A stretch of 64,000 nucleotides of DNA from Providencia rustigianii DSM 4541 (lineage in GTDB: Bacteria > Pseudomonadota > Gammaproteobacteria > Enterobacterales > Enterobacteriaceae): positions 485,844-549,843 of the forward strand of contig NZ_GG703818.1 in the NCBI RefSeq assembly GCF_000156395.1, given 5' to 3'. The notes beneath the pieces are model-generated. The model did not search any database, had not been told where the DNA came from, and worked only from the letters and a program-made list of their open reading frames with translations. The position numbers and the translations under genes are program-made. Shown piece by piece: positions 1 through 8,894 of the stretch (position 1 is the first letter of the stretch; each line of letters starts with the position of its first letter).

Positions 1-188
1 AATACTGCTCCTGCATGTCCCCTTTCAAAGACTTCTCGGACAATTTCTTTACTCCAGCCACCCGCAAATAATCGGTGCTTAAATCGATATTCAATAATTT
101 GAAAAAAACCGTTAAATAATTTACGCTTAGATATAATTTCAATATCATTTTTACTGAATTTAACTGGCGGTTCGATGTTGTTGGTCAT
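1..188 (-). CDS. nudF: ADP-ribose pyrophosphatase NudF, N-terminal part
   Basis: Partial gene; the window edge cuts it after about 62 codons from an ATG at 188-186. The translated start (MTNNIEPPVKFSKND, then a GFF-Q-IEYRF-HRLF-GG stretch and a VFERGHAGAV end) matches the N-terminal dimerisation part of NudF, the Nudix enzyme that hydrolyses ADP-ribose to AMP and ribose 5-phosphate. The catalytic Nudix box lies outside the window, so activity cannot be checked. It is divergent from tolC, the same arrangement as in E. coli, which supports the call. The facing promoters share the 290-base gap that follows. Confidence 0.87.
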   Translation of the reverse strand, partial: MTNNIEPPVKFSKNDIEIISKRKLFNGFFQIIEYRFKHRLFAGGWSKEIVREVFERGHAGAV

Positions 189-298
189 GACTATCTCCTA
201 ATCTATGGGTTTTTATACTAATAAAAAACGGGTAATTAAAACTGTTTTTAAGGTTTTTTAGCCTTAGATGAGGTAATGTTTAGGTTAATTGAGACTAA

Positions 299-317
299 AT
301 GGCACAAAAGGCTACCG
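299..317 (+). promoter_or_regulatory. Candidate marbox (MarA/SoxS/Rob site) before tolC
   Basis: The bases starting ATGGCAC at 299 fit the first half of the degenerate marbox consensus (A-Y-n-GCAC-nn-W-nn-R-Y-Y-A) through position 314; the last three consensus positions do not fit. tolC is a known marA/soxS/rob regulon member in E. coli. The site lies 21 bases upstream of a -10-like TACAAT (339-344). Sequence fit only; no binding evidence. Confidence 0.4.
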
Positions 318-335
318 TTATCGGTGGCTATCCTC

Positions 336-344
336 TGCTACAAT
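336..344 (+). promoter_or_regulatory. Extended -10 promoter element for tolC
   Basis: TGCTACAAT has the TGn extension and a 5/6 match to the sigma-70 -10 hexamer (TACAAT at 339-344). No good -35 hexamer is visible at the right distance, which is common for extended -10 or activator-dependent promoters. It would give a leader of roughly 130 bases before the tolC ATG at 479. Confidence 0.45.
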
Positions 345-478
345 ATGCGCCATTATTCAAATTTATGAGCAACAATAGGGTCTGTTTTGAGAGCGGTATT
401 GACTCTTCATAGTGCAGGCACATGATACATTGTAGATAACAGGCTCAACATAATTTGCTGTTTAATCAAGGAATCCAA

Positions 479-1864
479 ATGAAGAAACTGCTTCCCCTTT
501 TTATTGCTATGAGTTTTGTGGGTCTCAGTGCTAACAGTTACGCAGAAGATTTACTTCAGGTTTATCAAAAATCGAAAGACAGTAACCCTGAACTCAGAAA
601 ATCGTTCGCAGAACGTAATCAAGCTTTTGAGAAAATCAATGAAGCGCGTAGCCCACTGTTACCTCAATTAGGTTTAGGGGCTGGTGCAACTTATGGCAGT
701 GGTTACCGTGATGCAAGGGACACAGAAAGTACAGGTCTTAATGCTTCTCTGAAATTAACCCAAACTGTGTTTGATATGTCCAAATGGCGTCTACTGGATC
801 TGCAAGAAAAAACAGCAGGAATTTCAGACGTTACCTATCAAACAAGCCAACAACAACTGATTTTAGATACCTCAACCGCCTACTTCAACGTATTAAAAGC
901 TATTGATGCGTTATCTTATATTCAAGCGAATAAAGAAGCGGTTTATCGCCAATTAGACCAAACTACTCAGCGTTTTAATGTTGGCTTAGTAGCGATCACT
1001 GACGTACAAAACGCCCGTGCCAACTACGATAGCGTTATTGCACAAGAAGTTGCAGGCCGAAATGCGTTAGAAAATGCGGTTGAAAAACTGCGTCAAGTAA
1101 GTGGCGTCTATTACGGTCAATTAGCATCGTTAAATATCGACCGCTTCAAAACAGCCAATCCAGATGATGTTGATACCATCCTGAAAGAAGCTGAACAACG
1201 TAACCTCAGCCTGTTAAGTGCGCGTTTAGCCCAAGATGTTTCTCGTGAAAACATTCGTTTAGCAGAAACTGGCCATATGCCAACAGTAGGTTTAGATGCC
1301 TCCACGAGTGTAGCAAACACCTATAATCATGGTAGCGGCTACGACAGAACGACGGGTGGCGCATCCAACAGCTACAATGGTCAAAATAGTATTGGTTTAA
1401 CGCTAAGTGTGCCACTTTATACTGGCGGAGCAACTAGCTCTCAAGTTGAACAAGCACAATATGGTTTCCAAAGTGCCAGTGAGCAACTCGAAAGCGTTTA
1501 CCGTAATGTGATTCAATTAGTGCGTTCTTCTTATAACAACGTGACGTCTTCAATCAGCAGCATCAACGCTTACAAACAAGTGGTTGTTTCTGCACAGAGC
1601 TCATTAGATGCGATGGAAGCCGGTTACCAAGTTGGGACACGTACAATTGTTGATGTGTTAACGGCAACGACAGCGCTATACCAAGCCAAACAAAACCTGT
1701 CGAATGCACGTTATGACTATATGATTAACCAGTTGAACATCGAATTTGCTCGCGGCACATTAAACGAAGACGATATTGCACGTTTAAATGCTAGCTTAGG
1801 CAAAGAAATCTCAACTGCACCTGATAGCATCATTCGTAATTCTACCGCACCAACAATTAAATAA
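479..1864 (+). CDS. tolC: Outer membrane efflux/secretion channel TolC
   Basis: 461 residues. TolC trimers form the outer-membrane channel and periplasmic tunnel for tripartite drug efflux (AcrAB type), type I secretion and siderophore export. The protein starts with a signal peptide (MKKLLPLFIAMSFVG, likely cleaved after NSYA) and then shows the two outer-membrane-efflux-protein repeats typical of the family, with the internal duplication around the ...QVEQAQYGFQSASEQ and GYQVGTRTIVDVL segments. I take ATG 479 rather than the in-frame TTG at 455 because AAGGA (468-472) sits 6 bases before it and the signal peptide starts there. The length is a little below E. coli TolC. Followed by a strong hairpin terminator. 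Divergent nudF and downstream ygiB/ygiC reproduce the E. coli neighbourhood. Confidence 0.97.
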   Translation: MKKLLPLFIAMSFVGLSANSYAEDLLQVYQKSKDSNPELRKSFAERNQAFEKINEARSPLLPQLGLGAGATYGSGYRDARDTESTGLNASLKLTQTVFDMSKWRLLDLQEKTAGISDVTYQTSQQQLILDTSTAYFNVLKAIDALSYIQANKEAVYRQLDQTTQRFNVGLVAITDVQNARANYDSVIAQEVAGRNALENAVEKLRQVSGVYYGQLASLNIDRFKTANPDDVDTILKEAEQRNLSLLSARLAQDVSRENIRLAETGHMPTVGLDASTSVANTYNHGSGYDRTTGGASNSYNGQNSIGLTLSVPLYTGGATSSQVEQAQYGFQSASEQLESVYRNVIQLVRSSYNNVTSSISSINAYKQVVVSAQSSLDAMEAGYQVGTRTIVDVLTATTALYQAKQNLSNARYDYMINQLNIEFARGTLNEDDIARLNASLGKEISTAPDSIIRNSTAPTIK

Positions 1865-1883
1865 TCATTTGATTGTTAGGTAA

Positions 1884-1917
1884 AAATAGCTCGCAAATAT
1901 CGCGAGCTATTTTTTTA
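1884..1917 (+). terminator. Rho-independent terminator after tolC
   Basis: An 11-bp perfect stem (1884-1894 with 1902-1912), loop of 7, followed by a run of T (1910-1917). Located 20 bases after the tolC stop. Confidence 0.9.
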
Positions 1918-2103
1918 TCTGCTATTCCTTCATACCGAATTTAGTGGCTTTTGAGCAATAAGTCTCAGAAATCTAATCAATATCCTAAAATTACTAATTT
2001 CATTCAATTTGTTCAGCATTTGTACTTTAACTTTATGCGCATATCCCCTATTCTAAGGGCAACAAAAAAACATCTTACTTATTATTAATTCAAGGTAATT
2101 ACC

Positions 2104-2814
2104 ATGACCATGAAGCGTACCAAAGATATAAATCAAAGCGCCTTCCGTAAATCTTGGCGTTCATACCGTTTGGCACCTGTGGCAGTGGCAGTTAGTGCAG
2201 TATTTATGCTGTCTGCTTGCGAAGAAAGCGATGAAACCGTTTCTCTGTACACCAATGCGCAAGATTGTAGCCAAGCTAATCCATCCCAAGCTGAGCAGTG
2301 TACTATTGCCTATAATAACGCACTGAATGAAGCCGCTAAAACAGCACCAAAGTATGCAACCCAAGAAGACTGTATTGCTGAATTTGGTGAGTCAATGTGT
2401 ACTCAAGCTCCAGCTCAAGCAGGAATTGCAGGAACCAGCAGCACTCCAGCGGCAGGTGAACAAACGGCACAAGCACAAAGTGGCGGCGGCAGCATGTGGA
2501 TGCCATTAATGATGGGCTATATGATGGGGAGAATGATGGGCGGTAGCGCAGCCTCTCAACCGCTGTTCAGCTCAAAAAATCCGGCTAGCCCAGCGAATGG
2601 TAAATTTGTCGATGCAACGGGCAAAAACTATGGCCCAGCAGTAGCTGGCGGTCGTTCTATGAGCGTACCAAAAACAGCCATGGCACCTAAACCAGCAACA
2701 ACATCAACCGTCACCCGTGGTGGGTTCGGTGATACCGTTAATAAACAAGCTATGGCGCAAAAATCTTCTTCGTCAGCTAAATCAAGTTCATCTTCCCGCT
2801 CTATGGGTGGTTGA
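2104..2814 (+). CDS. ygiB: DUF1190 family protein YgiB
   Basis: 236 residues (an ATG two codons later, at 2110, is the alternative start; AAGG at 2092-2095 fits the first best). Very similar in layout to E. coli YgiB: a basic N-terminus, a hydrophobic segment ending [13 protein letters not shown] (lipoprotein-like signal with Cys at about residue 39), paired cysteines (QDC, EQC, EDC, SMC), a Met/Gly-rich [11 protein letters not shown] stretch near residue 140, and a Ser-rich C-terminus ending SRSMGG. Function is not established; the family is envelope-associated and linked with the adjacent ygiC. Only 6 bases separate it from ygiC, so the two are co-transcribed. Confidence 0.93.
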   Translation: MTMKRTKDINQSAFRKSWRSYRLAPVAVAVSAVFMLSACEESDETVSLYTNAQDCSQANPSQAEQCTIAYNNALNEAAKTAPKYATQEDCIAEFGESMCTQAPAQAGIAGTSSTPAAGEQTAQAQSGGGSMWMPLMMGYMMGRMMGGSAASQPLFSSKNPASPANGKFVDATGKNYGPAVAGGRSMSVPKTAMAPKPATTSTVTRGGFGDTVNKQAMAQKSSSSAKSSSSSRSMGG

Positions 2815-2820
2815 TAAGTA

Positions 2821-3981
2821 ATGAAACGTGTTCCTATTGTAGAGCGCCCTAACTGGCGTGAAAAAGCGGCGGAATTTGGTTTTGAATTTCACACCATGTA
2901 TGGCGAGCCATACTGGTCTGAAGATGCCTACTACCAATTTACGCTGGCTCAAATTGAAGAAATCGAAGAAGCTACGGCTGAAATTCATCAAATGTGCCTG
3001 AAAGTCGTCGACAAAGTGGTACAAAGTGATGAGCTTCTCGCTCGTTTCCAAATTCCTAAACATTGTTGGGAATTTGTTCGTAGCTCATGGAAAAGTGAAC
3101 AGCCGTCATTATATTCCAGACTTGATTTGGCATACGATGGGGTTAATCCACCAAAGTTACTGGAAAATAACGCAGATACCCCTACATCGTTGTATGAGTC
3201 TGCCTTCTTCCAATGGATTTGGTTGGAAGATCAAATTGCTGCGGGTAACTTGCCAGAAAATGCCGATCAATTTAATAGCATTCAAGAGCAACTGATCGAA
3301 CGTTTTGGTCAATTAAAAGATCAATATGGTTTCCGTCTGCTGCACATGACTTGCTGTCGTGATACTGAAGAAGATCGCGGTACAGTCCAATATCTACAAG
3401 ATTGTGCGAATGAAGCCGGAGTTGCGACTGAATTCCTGTATATCGATGATATCGGTCTCGGTGAAAAAGGCGAATTTACTGATACGCAAGATCAGGTGAT
3501 TAGTAATCTGTTCAAGCTATATCCGTGGGAGTTTATGCTGAGAGAAATTTTCTCCACTAAACTGCAAGATGCCGGTGTACGTTGGTTAGAGCCAGCTTGG
3601 AAGAGTATTATTTCCAATAAAGCGTTACTACCAATGTTATGGGAAATGTTCCCTGACCATCCAAACTTATTGCCAGCATATTTTGCTGATGGTAATAAAC
3701 CAGAACTTGATAGCTACGTGATCAAGCCACTGTTTTCTCGTGAGGGTGCAAACATCCGCGTGATTAAAAATGGCAAAGAGATTGCTTCTGCTGATGGTCC
3801 TTATGGTGAAGAAGGTATGATCATCCAGCAATTCCATCCACTTCCACAATTTGAAGGTAGCTATACCTTAGTGGGTAGCTGGTTAGTGAATGATCAACCT
3901 GCTGGGATCTGTATTCGTGAAGATAAAGAATTAATTACTCAAGATTTATCACGTTTCTATCCGCATACGATCATCGACTAA
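2821..3981 (+). CDS. ygiC: Glutathionylspermidine synthase-like ATP-grasp protein YgiC
   Basis: 386 residues, full length for the family. Belongs to the C-terminal synthetase half of glutathionylspermidine synthase (ATP-grasp fold), but without the amidase domain of Gss; the E. coli homologue does not make glutathionylspermidine and its substrate is unknown. Landmarks: [16 protein letters not shown] at the start, [10 protein letters not shown] and [15 protein letters not shown] near 100-125, and the nucleotide-binding [11 protein letters not shown] near 300. Coupled to ygiB (6-base gap), with a terminator right after it. Name and family are sure, reaction is not. Confidence 0.94.
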   Translation: MKRVPIVERPNWREKAAEFGFEFHTMYGEPYWSEDAYYQFTLAQIEEIEEATAEIHQMCLKVVDKVVQSDELLARFQIPKHCWEFVRSSWKSEQPSLYSRLDLAYDGVNPPKLLENNADTPTSLYESAFFQWIWLEDQIAAGNLPENADQFNSIQEQLIERFGQLKDQYGFRLLHMTCCRDTEEDRGTVQYLQDCANEAGVATEFLYIDDIGLGEKGEFTDTQDQVISNLFKLYPWEFMLREIFSTKLQDAGVRWLEPAWKSIISNKALLPMLWEMFPDHPNLLPAYFADGNKPELDSYVIKPLFSREGANIRVIKNGKEIASADGPYGEEGMIIQQFHPLPQFEGSYTLVGSWLVNDQPAGICIREDKELITQDLSRFYPHTIID

Positions 3982-4002
3982 AAAATATTAGCAAACGTAT
4001 CC

Positions 4003-4035
4003 AGCCCAAAGCATTTTATGCTTTGGGCTTTTTTA
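4003..4035. terminator. Terminator between convergent ygiC and ygiD
   Basis: A 12-bp perfect stem (4003-4014 with 4018-4029), 3-base loop, T run to 4034 on the plus side. Lies between the ygiC stop (3981) and the ygiD stop (4054), so it can serve both. Confidence 0.88.
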
Positions 4036-4053
4036 TTCATTAAAAAGAAAAAG

Positions 4054-4857
4054 TTAACCCACTATCACCGACATCATACTCAATGATGCAGAAACAATTC
4101 CCTCAATTGGAACCGAAATATCTTCTTCACCATCCCAAGTTCCAAGAATGGGTAAAATGGGTAAAAAATGTTCCGCTGATGGATTCGATTGTTTACCATC
4201 TTCACGCTCTAATGCCTTGGTTAACGGGTGAGGTGATTCGTGGCTATGCAAATTATCAGATACAAACTGTTCAAATGAAGTTGCCCAAGGATAAGGCTCA
4301 GCTTGTGCATTTTGCCAATTCATCGCCCGCAAATTATGCACCACATTACCGCTACCCATAATCAGAACCCCCTCATCACGCAGTGACGATAACTTTTTAC
4401 CGAGCTCGTGATGCCAAGATGCTGGTTTTGTGCCGTCAATACTAAGTTGGATCACTGGAATATCTGCTTGTGGATACATACGAACTAAAATTTCCCATGT
4501 TCCGTGATCAAGCCCCCACTCCTCTTTATCCTGATAAATAGGCTCTGGAGCCAACAGCTTGGTAACTCGATGAGCTAATTCAGGAGACCCCGGCGCTGGA
4601 TATTGGATTTGATACAGTTCATCAGGAAAGCCACCAAAATCATGAATTGTTTTCGGCTTAAGCATGGCTGTAATCGCAGTACCACGGGTATACCAGTGTG
4701 CAGAGATCACCAAAATGGCTTTTGGACGAGGCAATGTCTGACCTAAAATTTCCCACGCTTGGGTATATGGGTTGTCATTAATGGCATTCATCGGACTACC
4801 ATGACCAATAAAAATGGCAGGCATCCGGCTGGCTGTATTTTGGCTATTTGTCGACAT
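4054..4857 (-). CDS. ygiD: 4,5-DOPA-extradiol-dioxygenase-like protein YgiD
   Basis: 267 residues. Member of the LigB/DODA extradiol ring-cleavage dioxygenase family, single-domain bacterial type; E. coli YgiD has 4,5-DOPA dioxygenase activity in vitro. Probable metal ligands are the His residues in FIGHGSPMNA, VISAHWY and DHGTWEIL, and a further SGNVVHNL motif is present. Start ATG 4857 is preceded by GGAG somewhat far upstream (11 bases); a shorter start at MPAIF is possible. Convergent with ygiC. Physiological substrate unknown. Confidence 0.9.
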   Translation of the reverse strand: MSTNSQNTASRMPAIFIGHGSPMNAINDNPYTQAWEILGQTLPRPKAILVISAHWYTRGTAITAMLKPKTIHDFGGFPDELYQIQYPAPGSPELAHRVTKLLAPEPIYQDKEEWGLDHGTWEILVRMYPQADIPVIQLSIDGTKPASWHHELGKKLSSLRDEGVLIMGSGNVVHNLRAMNWQNAQAEPYPWATSFEQFVSDNLHSHESPHPLTKALEREDGKQSNPSAEHFLPILPILGTWDGEEDISVPIEGIVSASLSMMSVIVG

Positions 4858-4978
4858 GATGATCTAAGCTCCACTAAAAAGTTACTGTCACCAGCATACC
4901 CTTTTTTAAATAAAACACAGTGGGGGAATTATGAGAATGATCATCAAAAAATTTGACTATGGGATAATTTGAGGGTGA

Positions 4979-5015
4979 TAAAATAAAGGCCACAAAGGTG
5001 TGCAACTTTGTGGCC
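4979..5015 (-). terminator. Terminator after ribB
   Basis: Perfect 10-bp stem (4988-4997 with 5006-5015), 8-base loop. Read on the minus strand the stem is followed by TTTATTTTAT. Lies 36 bases past the ribB stop. Confidence 0.78.
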
Positions 5016-5050
5016 GACTCAATATGCAAACAAACTAATTGATTAACGAA

Positions 5051-5704
5051 TTAGCTGGCTTTTTTTTCCATCTGAAGACGGTAGTTGGCTAAATCATCAA
5101 TGGTAACAACCGTTAAGCCGTGCTCACGGGCAAAGACTACCACATCTGGTGCGCGCGCCATCGTACCATCGTCATTGGTTAATTCACACAGTACACCCGC
5201 TGGCTTAAAGCCCGCCAACACCGCTAAATCTATTGAAGCTTCAGTGTGACCACGACGCGCTAAAACACCACCTTCACGACCGCGTAATGGGAATACGTGA
5301 CCAGGGCGGTTAATGTCTGCTGGAACCGCATTATCTGCAATCGCTGTTTTGATGGTAGTGATACGGTCAGCGGCAGAAACCCCTGTCGTTACCCCTTTAG
5401 CGGCTTCGATAGTCACGGTAAAACCGGTTTGGTTTTGGCTGGTATTTCGCTCAACCATCATAGGAATATCGAGCTGTTTACGGCGTTCTTCCGTGATACA
5501 CAAGCAAACGATGCCGCTGCTATAACGGATAGTAAAAGCCATTTGCTCGGTTGTCATAGTTTCTGCTGCAAAGACTAAATCCCCTTCATTCTCACGATCT
5601 TCATCATCAAGAACGAGGATACCTTTGCCTTGGCGCAGTGCTTCGATTGCATTTTCGACACGTTCGGTTGGATTACCGAATTCGGAAAGTAGCGTCTGAT
5701 TCAT
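5051..5704 (-). CDS. ribB: 3,4-dihydroxy-2-butanone 4-phosphate synthase RibB
   Basis: 217 residues, family-typical length. Converts ribulose 5-phosphate to formate and 3,4-dihydroxy-2-butanone 4-phosphate, the four-carbon precursor of riboflavin. Diagnostic acidic active-site loop [14 protein letters not shown] near residue 30 and [20 protein letters not shown] near 135 (Glu/His catalytic environment, RxGHTEA following). It is a stand-alone RibB without a fused RibA, as in enterobacteria. AGAAGG precedes ATG 5704. Expression is almost certainly controlled by the FMN riboswitch in its leader (5862-6009). Confidence 0.97.
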   Translation of the reverse strand: MNQTLLSEFGNPTERVENAIEALRQGKGILVLDDEDRENEGDLVFAAETMTTEQMAFTIRYSSGIVCLCITEERRKQLDIPMMVERNTSQNQTGFTVTIEAAKGVTTGVSAADRITTIKTAIADNAVPADINRPGHVFPLRGREGGVLARRGHTEASIDLAVLAGFKPAGVLCELTNDDGTMARAPDVVVFAREHGLTVVTIDDLANYRLQMEKKAS

Positions 5705-5861
5705 GGTAAAAACCTTCTAAAGTTACAATATTTAAGTTACCAGAACCAGGGCAGTCTTAGGAATACGAGAAATGAATAGATACAACAACTTACAGCTGTT
5801 TAGCCATTCAATATGTAGAACAACGTTGCACCCAAAGGTACAAGTATGCAGATACAGTGAT

Positions 5862-6009
5862 TCTCTCCCATCCGGACTATGACCGTCGGCTCCAGATTCA
5901 CACTGGATCTGCTGACCTTTATTATCTACGCGAATAAATAATAAAGCGCTCGCGGGCTTCATGCGCGATGCATGTTACCGCCGGTGGGGACTTTCACCCC
6001 GCCCTGAGA
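5862..6009 (-). ncRNA. FMN riboswitch (RFN element) in the ribB leader
   Basis: Read on the minus strand it begins CTCAGGGCGGGGTGAAAGTC, then CCACCGGCGG, then AGCCCGCGAGCG, then GGTCAGCAGATC and a small hairpin (CCAGTGTGAATCTGG), and closes with AGCCGACGGTC and GTCCGGATGGGAGAGA. These are the conserved blocks of the RFN aptamer in the right order. About 157 bases separate the aptamer from the ribB ATG. I see no classical terminator in that linker, so control may be by ribosome access or Rho, as known for the E. coli ribB leader (inference). Confidence 0.95.
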
Positions 6010-6205
6010 TTACGTAATTAATATAACTCCAATAATTCAATGGTGCAACGAACAAACGATAAACTGGTGGGTTACTCACACTTTTCATCAATAAAAACAA
6101 AGCGAAAAGTGTACTTTTCATAATAATGTCATAAGGAGGTTTATTCATAGCGCTGCAGGTATTACACTATCAACAATTATCTATTCTGAATTGAAGGACC
6201 CGCGA

Positions 6206-6484
6206 ATGCTCGATCCGAAAAAAATTGAACAAGTTGCACGCCAAATCCAAGGTGCATTACCAAAAGGCGTCCGTGACTTAGGTGAAGACGTCGATAAAAA
6301 AATCCGTTCACTATTACAGTCGCAACTTGGCAAGTTAGATTTAGTCAGCCGTGAAGAGTTTGATATTCAAACCCAAGTTTTATTACGCACTCGTGAAAAA
6401 CTGATGAAAATGGAGCAGCGTGTTAGCGCCCTTGAAGCTCGTTTTTCTGATGAAAAAGTGATTGAAGAGAAACAATCTGATTGA
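6206..6484 (+). CDS. ubiK: Ubiquinone biosynthesis accessory factor UbiK
   Basis: 92 residues (formerly yqiC). A small coiled-coil protein of the BMFP (membrane fusogenic) family that binds UbiJ and assists aerobic ubiquinone synthesis. The sequence from [15 protein letters not shown] through [23 protein letters not shown] matches the family; the second half is a predicted coiled coil ([16 protein letters not shown]). I chose ATG 6206, preceded by AAGGA (6194-6198), over the in-frame TTG at 6191. Divergent from the ribB riboswitch leader; a terminator follows. Confidence 0.95.
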   Translation: MLDPKKIEQVARQIQGALPKGVRDLGEDVDKKIRSLLQSQLGKLDLVSREEFDIQTQVLLRTREKLMKMEQRVSALEARFSDEKVIEEKQSD

Positions 6485-6512
6485 GGTGAACGAGCTCACT
6501 CATTCAAAAACT

Positions 6513-6546
6513 AAAGTGCCCTGTAAAAATCGTAAGGGCACTTTTA
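6513..6546. terminator. Terminator between ubiK and hicB
   Basis: 10-bp stem (6513-6522 with 6535-6544), 12-base loop, flanked by T-rich sequence on the plus side. Located between convergent ubiK and hicB. Confidence 0.75.
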
Positions 6547-6565
6547 TCGATGTTTATTTTAATGC

Positions 6566-6919
6566 TTACCGTGGAATTAGCTCACGCTCAAGCAATTGAA
6601 CTATATATTGATTTTTAGATAAATTATTAGCTGTTGCCACTGCATCTAAACGAGATTCTAAGCGACTAGGGTAACGTAGCGTAAACGATTTTATGACTTC
6701 ATCATCTTTGAACGGTTTAATACCCTCTTCTTTACAACTCTCAATATACTCAGCCAGTGAAATTTTCGCCTCTTTTTTCAGCCCTTCAATGCTATCCGAT
6801 ACAAAATCGCAATAACCACTGACATCCAAAAATTTACCTCTAAATGCTTTGATTTCAGCTTCATAGGCTACTGATGCAGGATGCCCATCGATTGTCATGA
6901 CATTGCTGCCTTTAATCAT
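6566..6919 (-). CDS. hicB: HicB-family antitoxin
   Basis: 117 residues. The N-terminal part (SVAYEAEIKAFRGKFLDVSGYCDFVSDSIEGLKKEAKISLAEYIESC) is the partially degraded RNase-H-like HicB fold, and the C-terminal part (SFTLRYPSRLESRLDAVA, NNLSKNQYIVQLLERELI) is a ribbon-helix-helix/Arc-like DNA-binding motif. Such proteins neutralise the HicA mRNA interferase and repress their own operon. The start at 6919 is preceded by GGGGTG and overlaps the end of the toxin gene by 8 bases, so translation is coupled. The order toxin-antitoxin is that of canonical hicAB loci. Confidence 0.85.
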   Translation of the reverse strand: MIKGSNVMTIDGHPASVAYEAEIKAFRGKFLDVSGYCDFVSDSIEGLKKEAKISLAEYIESCKEEGIKPFKDDEVIKSFTLRYPSRLESRLDAVATANNLSKNQYIVQLLERELIPR

Positions 6920-7190
6920 ATTTCACCCCTATTACATTTTCGAACCATTCACGTAAACCGCTGACAGCGCCTTTATCCATAACATTACCAGGATGTGGCT
7001 GGTGAGTTTGAAACAAAGAACCTAATAAAATAAATTTTCGTCTCGAACCATTACCACTTTTAACGATTCCTCCTAGATTATGGATTAAGCTAATGACATC
7101 ATCCCACTTAATACTTGATTTAGGTGGAATAGTCAGCACATCAATCATTGTTTTACGGTGTCTGGACGTTAATTCCATAATTTTTATCAT
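6912..7190 (-). CDS. hicA: HicA-family toxin (probable mRNA interferase)
   Basis: About 92 residues from ATG 7190; ATGs at 7202 and 7178 are in frame and none has a strong ribosome site, so the start is uncertain. The core (SSIKWDDVISLIHNLGG, GNGSRRKFIL, HQPHPGNVMDKGAVSGLREW) fits the longer HicA subfamily with the double-stranded-RNA-binding-like fold; the His in HQPHP is in the position of the catalytic His of HicA toxins. Upstream partner of hicB. The pair is inserted between ubiK and hldE, where other enterobacteria usually lack it, suggesting acquisition. Confidence 0.82.
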   Translation of the reverse strand: MIKIMELTSRHRKTMIDVLTIPPKSSIKWDDVISLIHNLGGIVKSGNGSRRKFILLGSLFQTHQPHPGNVMDKGAVSGLREWFENVIGVKYD

Positions 7191-7204
7191 CGTTAATCTC
7201 ATGA

Positions 7205-7219
7205 CATCAAGTCTTGATG
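7205..7219. promoter_or_regulatory. Palindrome before hicA, candidate HicB operator
   Basis: CATCAAG-T-CTTGATG is a perfect 7+7 palindrome with one central base, only a few bases upstream of the hicA start region. A ribbon-helix-helix antitoxin would be expected to bind such a site. The overlapping ATGACATCA (7201-7209) is one base different from the two repeats further upstream. Confidence 0.5.
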
Positions 7220-7241
7220 CCAGTTTAATTCGATGTAAAAA

Positions 7242-7263
7242 ATGACGTCAATACATGACGTCA
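7242..7263. repeat. Two ATGACGTCA repeats upstream of hicAB
   Basis: ATGACGTCA occurs at 7242-7250 and again at 7255-7263; each contains the 8-base palindrome TGACGTCA, with centres 13 bases apart. They lie in the hicA-hldE gap where the hicAB promoter must be, so they are candidate operators. A third, degenerate copy is at 7201-7209. Confidence 0.55.
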
Positions 7264-7300
7264 TACAAACATTAGCATTTAAGACAAACTATCACAAATA

Positions 7301-7347
7301 AAAAAGCCCAACCCCAGTACTTATCTCATACCAGAATTAGGCTTTTT
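7301..7347 (-). terminator. Probable terminator after hldE
   Basis: AAAAAGCC (7301-7308) pairs with GGCTTTTT (7340-7347) across a long 31-base loop. On the minus strand it is followed by U-rich sequence. Lies between the hldE stop (7371) and the hicAB promoter. The long loop lowers confidence. Confidence 0.5.
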
Positions 7348-7370
7348 TAAAATACCAAATTATTTTCTAA

Positions 7371-8798
7371 TTATTTGGTTTTCATAATATTTTTAATGAT
7401 ATTTGTGGTTGAAATACCATCTTCAAAATTCAACACCATCACTTCACCACCAGCAGCCCAAACTTCTTTGCTGCCTGCGATTTCATCTGGCTGATAATCG
7501 CCGCCTTTTACTAAAATATCAGGCAGAATTTCGGAAATTAAACGCTGTGGTGTATCTTCTTCAAAAGGTACGACCCAATCCACTGCTCCCAATGCACCAA
7601 GGACAATCATACGCTGGTCTAATGGGTTTACTGGGCGAGTTTCACCTTTCAAACGACGAGTCGATGCATCGCTATTCACCGCCACAATTAGACGGTCACC
7701 TAATTTACGGGCGTTTGCGAGATAAGAAACATGCCCCGCATGCAGGATATCAAAACAGCCGTTGGTCATCACAACGCGCTCACCACGTTTCCTAGCATCA
7801 GCAACCGCTTGTTTGAGCTGACTTTCCGTCATCACGCCAAAACCATTTTCAGCACGACCACGAATGGCATTTTCTAATTCGATAGGGGAAACAGTGGACG
7901 TTCCCAGTTTACCCACGACAACCCCCGCCGCGGCATTCGCTAATGCGCAAGCTTCATGTAATGGGCGACCGGAAGCAATAGAAGCGGCCAACACACCAAT
8001 CACCGTATCGCCAGCCCCCGTGACATCAAATACTTCTTGGGCTTCAGTCGGTAAATGTAACGGTGGCTCATTACGGCGAATCAAGCTCATTCCCTGTTCA
8101 GAACGGGTAATCAACAATGCAGATAACTCTAAAGACTCAAGGAGTTTCATCCCTTTTTCTTCAACATCTTGATTGTCTTTGCAGCGCCCAACAATGGCTT
8201 CAAATTCAGACATATTTGGCGTTAACAACGTCGCACCACGGTAACGTTCGAAATTGCTGCCTTTCGGGTCAATCAGTACTGGAACACCCGCTTTATTGGC
8301 TAACGCAATCATTTTCTCGACTTCGTTTAGTGCGCCTTTGGCATAATCAGAAAGTACCAACGCTCCAATATGAGGTAATGCTTGTTCGATACGCTCCAAC
8401 ATCGGCTGTGCATCAACATTTTCGAAACCTTCTTCAAAATCAAGGCGAATTAATTGCTGGTTACGGGATAAAACACGTAATTTCGTGATAGTTGGATGGG
8501 TGGGAATAGCGACGAAATCACAACGGACATTAACGCCATTTAGATTTTCAGTTAAGGCTTTCGCGGCATCATCGATACCCGTTAACCCAACCAGACGGGA
8601 ATTAGCACCTAAAGATGCAATATTCATAGCAACGTTCGCTGCCCCGCCAGGGCGCTCTTCCACCATGGTAACTTTAACAACCGGAACCGGTGCTTCTGGT
8701 GAAATCCGATTAGTCGGACCATGCCAATAACGGTCTAACATGACATCACCAACAACGAGTACACCTGCTTGTTTATAATCAGGAAGTGTTACTTTCAT
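7371..8798 (-). CDS. hldE: Bifunctional heptose 7-phosphate kinase / heptose 1-phosphate adenylyltransferase HldE
   Basis: 475 residues. Makes ADP-heptose for the inner core of lipopolysaccharide. The N-terminal ribokinase-like domain (about 1-320) has the PEAPVPVV entry motif, GGAANVAMN and the DVTGAGDT catalytic/anion-hole signature near residue 260. The C-terminal nucleotidyltransferase domain (about 340-475) begins with the [17 protein letters not shown] motif containing the HxGH signature. Third gene of the ygiF-glnE-hldE operon, 96 bases after glnE. Complete, with no disruption seen. Confidence 0.97.
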   Translation of the reverse strand: MKVTLPDYKQAGVLVVGDVMLDRYWHGPTNRISPEAPVPVVKVTMVEERPGGAANVAMNIASLGANSRLVGLTGIDDAAKALTENLNGVNVRCDFVAIPTHPTITKLRVLSRNQQLIRLDFEEGFENVDAQPMLERIEQALPHIGALVLSDYAKGALNEVEKMIALANKAGVPVLIDPKGSNFERYRGATLLTPNMSEFEAIVGRCKDNQDVEEKGMKLLESLELSALLITRSEQGMSLIRRNEPPLHLPTEAQEVFDVTGAGDTVIGVLAASIASGRPLHEACALANAAAGVVVGKLGTSTVSPIELENAIRGRAENGFGVMTESQLKQAVADARKRGERVVMTNGCFDILHAGHVSYLANARKLGDRLIVAVNSDASTRRLKGETRPVNPLDQRMIVLGALGAVDWVVPFEEDTPQRLISEILPDILVKGGDYQPDEIAGSKEVWAAGGEVMVLNFEDGISTTNIIKNIMKTK

Positions 8799-8894
8799 CC
8801 CGTACTCCAGTCTTTTAAATGGGAAATCCGATAATTATTGGCGCCAATACTACCATATTGCGCTATAGACAAAAATAATTTGCAGCTCTATCAA

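Noticed and set aside
5732..5962. Minus-strand open frame of 76 codons upstream of ribB
   Set aside because: It lies over the FMN riboswitch and linker; its apparent coding is explained by the conserved RNA.
6104..6119. GAAAAGT-GT-ACTTTTC inverted repeat between ribB and ubiK
   Set aside because: Could be an operator, but the region is AT-rich and nothing else supports it.
6133..6140. Consensus ribosome site AAGGAGGT upstream of ubiK
   Set aside because: No ATG, GTG or TTG at proper distance. An ATT codon 3 bases after it is in frame with ubiK, but the spacing is too short and the family start at 6206 has its own AAGGA site.
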